64,000 nt of DNA, taken from Strongylocentrotus purpuratus. Taxonomy: Eukaryota; Echinodermata; Echinoidea; Camarodonta; Strongylocentrotidae. The notes below the pieces were generated by a model. The model ran no database searches and was not told the DNA's origin. It was given only the letters and a program-made list of their open reading frames with translations. Made by a program: the position numbers and the translations under genes. Of the stretch, positions 56,673-64,000 are shown piece after piece. The stretch covers positions 684,501 to 748,500 of the forward strand of contig NW_022145613.1 in assembly GCF_000002235.5 (NCBI RefSeq), written 5' to 3'. Numbering within the stretch: position 1 is the first letter of the stretch; the number at the start of each line of letters is the position of its first letter.

Positions 56673-59600
56673 GTAAGCAATAACACACTCCTCTTTCTAT
56701 TGTGATACGGGCGAACCTACCTTAATTTGCAGAATCCAATGTCTAGAAGATAAATGTTTTCACATAATGCCTGCCATAATCTTATTTCATTTAAAATTTC
56801 CTGTGGCAGTAATAAACTTGTAAAAGAATTTGCGTGAATGGAATGCAATTGATCTTTAACCTTTGGGAATTCCCAATCAACTTTGTACTTACATGCTCAT
56901 CCTCCGTTAACTGATCTCATTGTTGTTCTTATCAGATCGAAATTCATATTTGTAGATTAAGAACAAGTTCAAAAGTCAAGGCTTTCTAGTTTTATTCTCT
57001 TTCCCAAAATTAGTTCTTTGTAGGATTTTAGTTATTCTCTATGTTTGCGCCGTACCTGTTATTATATGGTTCATGGATGTGGTTCATTTATCTGCATTCT
57101 TGTTGTGTGAAAGGGCCAAGTTTAGTATCTGAAGTTCAGAACAGTTTCTAATAGCCAGCTCTTAATATAGATTAAGAACAGCTATTTCCCCTTCCCCTCC
57201 CCCACCTCACCTTTGACCAGATATGGGTAACCTACTACCCTCATTAGGCTCATTTATACTGTCTTAAACTTCATTTTAAAAACATTTTGATTTTTTTTGA
57301 ATATTTTTTTTTGCGCTAAAACATCACCGACTGAAAAGCTCAGTGATATTTTGACGTGTTTTGGTTGGTAATGGGCATGTGGAGTTTTTCCTGACCTTTG
57401 ACCTTGGACTGCCATTAAATTGGTAACAATCCGGAAGTGCCGAAAGTCACGTGACAAACATCACAATTTTTCAGCTGCTACCATTTACATTACCAAACAT
57501 CGCACAGACATTAAACAAAATCACACACTTGGCTTGGAATGTTTCTGGCTTGGTATATTTTCTGGTTTGGCGTAGTTGCCTAGCAACTTTGGCATGTTTG
57601 GTTGCCAGTGTGCATGTAAATGGCCCTATTGTAACATTTATTTCCATGTAATATGTTTATAATGCCCACTTTGATAACGAAACAAAAAATTTAAGCATTT
57701 TAAATTAAAATTAATTCTTGACAGTGCACTATGACCACTGTTAAAAACAAGACTACCGGTAGCTTATTCTGATGAGATTTCTTTTTATCCTCAACATTTG
57801 CTCCAGGTTTATTTCACCAAAGATATATAGGTTAGAGCTAAGTTTAGGAAACTTTAGGGTTGGGGTTAGGAATAGTGTTTGGTCTAGGGCTGAAGTTACA
57901 CACATGTAGGAATTCTGTTAACGTAGCAAATTCTACTGCAAAGCAATTGTCACTGGTGTTTGTAACACACAGAAGCAATCAGAAGTATAACTTACACGGC
58001 ATAAATAGCCTGAGGGTCTTTAACACAACTAATCATAGAATAAATACCCTTCTAGTTATAGCCTCTCAGCACACAATTTGTAAGATACAAAGAATTCTTT
58101 GATAACTGTATATTATTCTCTTCACAATTGGTGAATTTGAATGTTATTTTTCACTTTTTTGACAGCTTGTTAAATGTCAAAATGAGATGTTGAAAAATAT
58201 CCTCCTACGCATGTATCAGATGTCATTTAGGAGTCATTTTACCAAAAAGACCTTTTTGGTCTTCTGCGTGGTATGGTTTCTGACCTGTTTTATATGAACT
58301 ACAGGTATATAGGCCTATTCCTTCATGACGAGTTACATCTATATTGAGATACTCTTTTTAATGTATTGATAGTCATTACTAGATTATACAATTTGTTGTT
58401 GTTGTTGTTGCGACAAATTCATTTGACAGATTGGTGAAGTAGAGCAGTTTCAGTGTTTAACAATTAGTTATTGTTGTCGAATCTAGTTCATCAGCCATCC
58501 AAATTGTCATAAAATGAAGTTCATAGTACTATGCAGAACAATAGGTTTCAGTAGAAATGCAGCTATAGACCTTCAGATTATGATTCATGAAACTCATCTT
58601 TGGAATCAAATCCTTTATTTTACAAATAGAATCATATCCTCAAATAGCCTTCAAACATATCAATAAAAAGAGAAAAGATGGAATAATCATCATAAAGTCA
58701 CTGTACTTCAACAAAAGTTTTTACCATATGTCACCTTTTTGGTTGTTGAAAATAGGCAATAAACTAGACATGTTTTGTTTTTTTTATTTGTAAATGATTT
58801 CTGATTTATGTCATAATAAATGATGCAAGTCATTTTTCATAAAGCTGTACTGAGAAACAAACTTTGATATTAAACATGGAAGGAAGACGTGGTCAAATAT
58901 GTTCATATTTTTCTGCTTTTTTTCTCTGCTTCTGGTTGGGAAGGAATGTTTATTATGCTGCTCCTAGCTTCTGCTCAACATGAATACACCTCCAGCTTAT
59001 ATCCTGCTGTATGAAACCATAAGCTCATGTATGTTGACCCTCGACCTATGCGTGGGCTTGGAATGAGCTCCTCACAGTGATAATTAACCCATCTTGTACT
59101 GATAAACTTTTCTGCTCTTATTTCTCTCCATTATGTTCAATGTGGATGGTAGTGTAGGAGTTAAATGATGTGTGAGTGGAATACATACATGTATGTCCAG
59201 TGGGTTTAGATAGTTACATTAAAAAATACATGCAGACGAACACGACATGTTATTTGATTGGGGGAGTGTCTGTCTGGTTCACAAGATGAGAAAATAACCA
59301 AACACTCAGCAACTCGTTGGAATTCCACACCATTAGGCTTGTTCACTTTAAGAACATAGGTGGGACGAATGAGTTTCAATTTCCGGCAAAATCATTGAAA
59401 ACAATCAACAGGCCTTTTCTTGTATAGGCACATGTGGCTTTGGAAAGGTTACAAACATGTAATGAAATGCCAATTTATAAATGAAGTTCAGTTATCAGCT
59501 TTATGATGTAAATCCTGATCAAAGTTAGAGATTACATGACAATATTAGATACAAAGTGTTAATTTTTCTAAATAATTTTTTTTTCTTTAAATATTCAGAT

Positions 59601-61621
59601 TACTTTTTGCATTTAAAGCTAAAATTTAGATTCACATTTAAAAGAAATACAGAGGTTTCTTTAGCAAAGATTCTGTGAACAGCAAAATCTAGTTCTTAAC
59701 ATTCATATCATGGCATAAAATGTTAAACTTGCTTATACTTGTGAGTACAGTAATCATTGTAAAGTATATATCACATTATGTAAATTATATTAATTTGATG
59801 ATTGACATACTTGACTATACAGAGAAAGAACAAAGAGCATGTATTGGGATGAGGATTATCTATTTGGGTCAAAATGATTTTACTAATTGTTTTTAAGGTT
59901 AGGCCTCATGAAGTGTTTAATGACTGAGAAAGTTTGAGAAAAGAACTTGGTAGTACATGTAACAATCTCCACCCCTACACAAGACTATACAGTCAAGTTT
60001 TTCAATGCTTTTTGGTATTATGTTGCCAGTTTCTTTGTTTTCGACCCTGTTTCCGGTCCAATTATTCACTCGTTCTAAAGAAGAGAATCTCTAAAAATAA
60101 TCAATGGAATCTTGATAAAGCTTTATATAGTCTTCAACAGTGTGTTTAATTGTTTGATTGAAAGTACACCAGTGAATGAAAGCTCCATATAAGAATGTAC
60201 CACAGGACAGAATAGAATTCAATTTCTTTTATCTTCTTCTATAGAAAAGAAACTTATTGGTTATGATTCATTAGAAATGATTTGAAGTTACTTCACAGAA
60301 AGGGCACTTCATTGTTACAGAGAGACTGCTGGGCGCTGGCAAGCAATCAAACTTAGCAAACAAGAGGACAATAGTAAGTTAGCAATCAGAACTCTCGCAT
60401 CCAGTCCGATCGCAAATTTGAGGTGAAAACAAAAGTAGAGACTGACAATGCTCAGGTATGCCGTTAAGGGATCCATTTGTAGGTCTACGGGGGCTGTCGG
60501 TATGCGCGGTGATTGATTTTGGTTTAGTCTGGGTTCATGAATGTTCTGATAGGGTGCTCATGGCTAGGTATCTGGCTCTTTGTTTTATTCATGGCGTCCT
60601 TCAAGGATTAATAGCCCATTCTTGTAGGGCAAGATTAAATTCAAAGTTTACCACTACAGAACCACAATCAATGTTACTTGATCGATGTGCAGTATCATGG
60701 CATAGTAGAGAAGAGAACTTGCATTGTCTGTGTTGCTCTTCATTAAAAAGATATTATCAGCCATATTGTGGCAGGATGCTGTAAACCACTTAATTTACAA
60801 TAAGTAACAATTTGTATCATCCTAAATTTGATAACATACCATTTGGAGTTTTTAGACAAACAAACTATTTCGTTGGAATTTTTTAAAGGGTTTCGATTTG
60901 ACAATACCATTAGTAAAAAAGACAATTTTGATCATTAGGTCTTTGGGTCAGTTTTGCTTTGAGCTTAAGAGGATTTCAGAGCAATTGGCCATCACTTTGT
61001 TGATATTGTTCTGTTTTTGAAACTGTATTTTCAAACTGTACAACTGATTTAAATTAATGCTAGTGGAATTATGTAGATAATAATGAAATAAACAACCATG
61101 TAATGTAGAACTATGTATTGTTCATTTAGTGAAATGCTCATGGATTTAGATGATGATATTTAGACAGGTCCTATTTTTTTATGATATAAACTTTGGTCTG
61201 ACTATACTGACTCATTTCAGGTATTTTGTCAACCATTCATTGAAAATGTAACACTTACATGTATAAAGAAGACCAATCACCCAACACGTTTTTGTTCTTT
61301 ATATTTAGGATCCCATAAAGGTATAATATAGTCAAAATCAGTTTCTGATTGTAATTTGTAAAGAGATATCACAAGTTTAATGACAAAACTTGCTCTCAAA
61401 ATAAAGCTATTATTGGTTTGGGAGCAGAGTAGTTGATACACTCACATGTATACAGTTTGTATTGAACGGAAGTTTACCATAATGGACGTATGATAATATA
61501 TGGAATCTGTTTCTCTTTTGATACTCTTTTATTTGTTAACCATATGTCTCGCTTAGTTTTGAGGTGATTATATATCTCCAACAATATAGGCCTATTACTA
61601 TTTCCGGGTGATTGTTCCACA
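56673..61621. other. non-coding stretch, possible intron of the gene starting at 56.57 kb
   Basis: No convincing exon. Open frames near 59.9 kb and 60.5 kb lack domains and splice context. Confidence 0.45.
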
Positions 61622-62013
61622 TTAAAGGTAAAGACCAGTTTGAAAATTGAAATGGAAGCTTGTAATTACCAATCATGTGAAAGAATATGTTTTGACTAAT
61701 ACATGATGATACAAATTTTGCTGAGAAACCGCCTACTAATTGATATATTTAATAAACTATATCTATTTGGACCTGATAGATATAGCGCACGTTTCGCGCA
61801 CATGTCGCGTAGTCCCATATACATCTTTCTGTGTACGTGCTTGTAACTTTACCAAGACTGGGCCAAATTTCTTATCATTTTGATGATTCCAGGACCTTGC
61901 AGTACACACCAATACTTATATGCTAGATGATCAACCTTTCCTGATCGATTCCGCAACGTTTTTTTCACAATGCAATCGCAGGACCATAACTGGTCTTTAT
62001 CTTCAACCTTTAA
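61622..62013 (+). mobile_element. TTAA-flanked MITE, copy 2 (piggyBac-like)
   Basis: TTAA at 61622-61625 and 62010-62013, ends AGGTAAAGACCAGT and ACTGGTCTTTATCT. It is an inverted relative of the copy at 1350-1775, with shared blocks such as GAAACCGCCTACTAATT and ATGCTAGATGATCAACCTTT. The two copies differ by indels in the middle. Confidence 0.7.
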
Positions 62014-62866
62014 AGAAATATTCCTTCATAGAATGCCACTACATCAGAGATCACACATCATAGCTGATTACATTAGCTGTAATAATAATAATAATAATAG
62101 CTAGTTCTTATACAAAACCGTGGAACGCAAGTGTTCACAATGGAATAGCTGTATATATCTTAATTGAAAATACTGTGAATTAGTGAACTGAAAGCTTATT
62201 GGTCTAGAGACAGACAGTACCAGAGTGGTCACTGGGATAGTCACCAATGACACGTACAGTAGCAGAGGTACAATATAGTAGGGGTCAATATACAGACCTT
62301 TGGGGTTTTATTGTTCTGCATTTCAAAAAGATATCAATTTGTAGAACTGTTGTTAAATCCTGGAACAAGGCAGTGCTTTATACCTGATGATAAAGAATGG
62401 AAGACCTTGCCCCTAGGATGTGTATTGAAATCAAGTCTCTTCCTTTCTTCTTTTCTATCTGGCTTTAGTCACAAAATGCACATTAAACCTCCTTCTGCAT
62501 GTCAGCTGATGTATTCACACTCCATGTATCTTCGAGAATACAAAGTTTGAACAATGCTAGTAACTTCTTGGTTTGAACAGATACAAGGTTCAAATTATCA
62601 AGTTTCTATTCTGAATATTCTCTTTTAACTTGTTGTTTGTTTTTTAGTGTTAATGTAGACATACATGTACGTGGGAACAAGCAGGGAATGTTCCAGTAAG
62701 ATTAGGACAGACAAATGAAAAGAGATTTTGAAGTTGGACATGTGCATTAGATTGAATGGAATATCTCATAATTTTTCCTGATTAGCTAATGTACATTTTT
62801 GTATCTTATGTGAGATAAGACCAGTGATAGCATAGGTCCAGCCAGTGTGGGGGCACTGTTATCTTT

Positions 62867-63046
62867 GGGGGGGGGGGGGGGAATGGGTCTCACTATGTCG
62901 AAGAAATACAAGAGAATCGAGTGAGAGCATGTCCTGTGAGTTGGGTCATGTAATCTTTTGATTGTGTTACCACCTCCACCCCCCCTTTTTTTTTTTTTAC
63001 CTCTCTTGCCATTTGATTGGGGCCCCCGGTAGCTACGCCACTATGG
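62867..63046. mobile_element. candidate hAT-like element remnant
   Basis: A G15 tract (62867-62881), then C- and T-rich tracts, then GGGGCCCCCGGTAGCTACGC followed by CACTATGG. That right end resembles the CAGTGGCGTAGC family when reverse-complemented. The left end is not certain. Confidence 0.35.
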
Positions 63047-64000
63047 AGGAATCTTCTGTGTTTTATTTTCTGTGAGATTCAAGATGTGAACATGCCTTTC
63101 CGCTAGGTTCAGTCACACAAGGAATGCTCTACTGATCTCCCTTTAGAATTGATTAAAGAGATTGAGATTTCTCTTGATATTTACAGGCTTCACAGTCAAA
63201 AGATGAAATGAAATGGAAACAAATTCTGGGATTAGTCTGGCTTTGGGAAGGTTCTGAGAATAGCTCTAACTTAGTTTGAAAAGAAAGATAGCCGTTCTAC
63301 CTCTCTTATAATACATTGTACCTTCACAAGAGTATGTGCATTATGTGTGTCCAAATTGGAGGGAAAAAAGGAGAATATTTTGGCAGAGTAGGACTACAAA
63401 AGTACCATACGAAGAACAGAATTGTAAATTAATTTGAATTCTACATAACTCATAGGGTATTTCAAAAGTATTTACCATGCAGTAAATAGGTTGTGTATGC
63501 CATAAAATTACCCCCATAATGAATGCTGAAAATCATTTATACCTAAAAGCACCAACACACTTATCACACTTAAGTAATGGGACAGTGTTTTCTATGAATA
63601 AGCTCAATTGGCCCATTGTGTATCTGTCATTGCTCATTTCTAAGCTATTGTACCTGATTGTACCGCAGCAAATCGGTTACCAGTATACTTCTAAAAACTT
63701 AGTGGAAAATGATTTTTTTTTTAAAGAACAGGTCTCTGTTCTATCGATTTGAACCAGCTGCTCGATTGCCTCATATTTTTTGCTTAATTAATCATGATTA
63801 TAAATTTCAAATGATTGTCGATTTGGAAGTGAAGTATACATTGTTTTAATTATTTCGAATTCAGTCAAAGATGTACACTTCAAAACATGTATATTAGAGA
63901 GGAGCCTTGATTTTGACACATTGTATATGATATTATGGCCAGGTGTACTGGCATATCACAGAGTCTATTTAACATCTAAAATTGTTTATTGATATCGTTA
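63047..64000. other. AT-rich end of the window, nothing recognised
   Basis: No supportable exon, RNA gene or repeat end. Confidence 0.55.

Noticed and set aside
57855..57895. Telomere-like GGGTT/GGGGTTAGG motif
   Set aside because: Too short and degenerate to support an interstitial telomere repeat.
60458..60784. 108-codon plus-strand open frame
   Set aside because: No known domain, no splice context and no similarity that I recognise; likely chance.
1..64000. CRISPR arrays, operons or bacterial signals
   Set aside because: The spliced gene, SINEs and LINEs show animal DNA; the tandem repeats lack unique spacers of constant length.

Overview
The window is non-coding-rich animal DNA, most like an echinoderm and probably a sea urchin. 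The evidence is one spliced metazoan Golgi gene with kilobase introns, tRNA-derived SINEs, CR1-like LINEs, many short TIR elements, very common poly(G)/poly(C) tracts and a dense TACATGTA background. The species call is an inference, not a sequence match.

Left part (about 5.9-16.0 kb, minus strand): a complete eight-exon gene for a GRASP55/GORASP2-type Golgi reassembly stacking protein. Every splice site is GT/AG, the phases agree, and the conceptual protein is 462 residues. It has an N-terminal myristoylation glycine, two PDZ-like GRASP domains with the conserved H18/C103 pair, and a Ser/Pro-rich tail. Its introns hold a tRNA-derived SINE, two decayed LINE C-termini and a foldback MITE. Before it (1-5.9 kb) lies 3' flanking DNA with one copy of a TTAA-flanked MITE.

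Middle (16-31 kb) is a transposon nest. It holds a tRNA-headed SINE on the minus strand, three elements with CAGGNNCGGATCCAG-type hAT-like ends (one is 2.4 kb and carries a satellite with a five-monomer higher-order repeat of 563 bp), a decayed minus-strand LINE tail, and a nearly intact 6-kb CR1-like LINE. The LINE's ORF1 carries a four-cysteine motif, an SGNH esterase domain and two CCHC knuckles. An acidic reading frame follows, and then an APE-RT ORF2 that has no usable ATG and needs a +1 shift to join the acidic frame.

Right part (31-64 kb) is mostly intron or intergenic DNA. Three putative 5' exons on the plus strand (a CpG-richer first exon ending at 32903, a non-coding exon at 43839-43900, and an exon at 56569-56672 ending in ATGG followed by GTAAGC) suggest the start of a large gene whose coding part lies beyond the window. 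Between them is a 2.1-kb foldback element (44507-46620) with nearly identical arms of about 290 bp, a perfect 6-bp target duplication, and a core of inverted purine/pyrimidine monomers. Further TIR elements sit at 33.3, 38.5, 49.0 and 61.6 kb.
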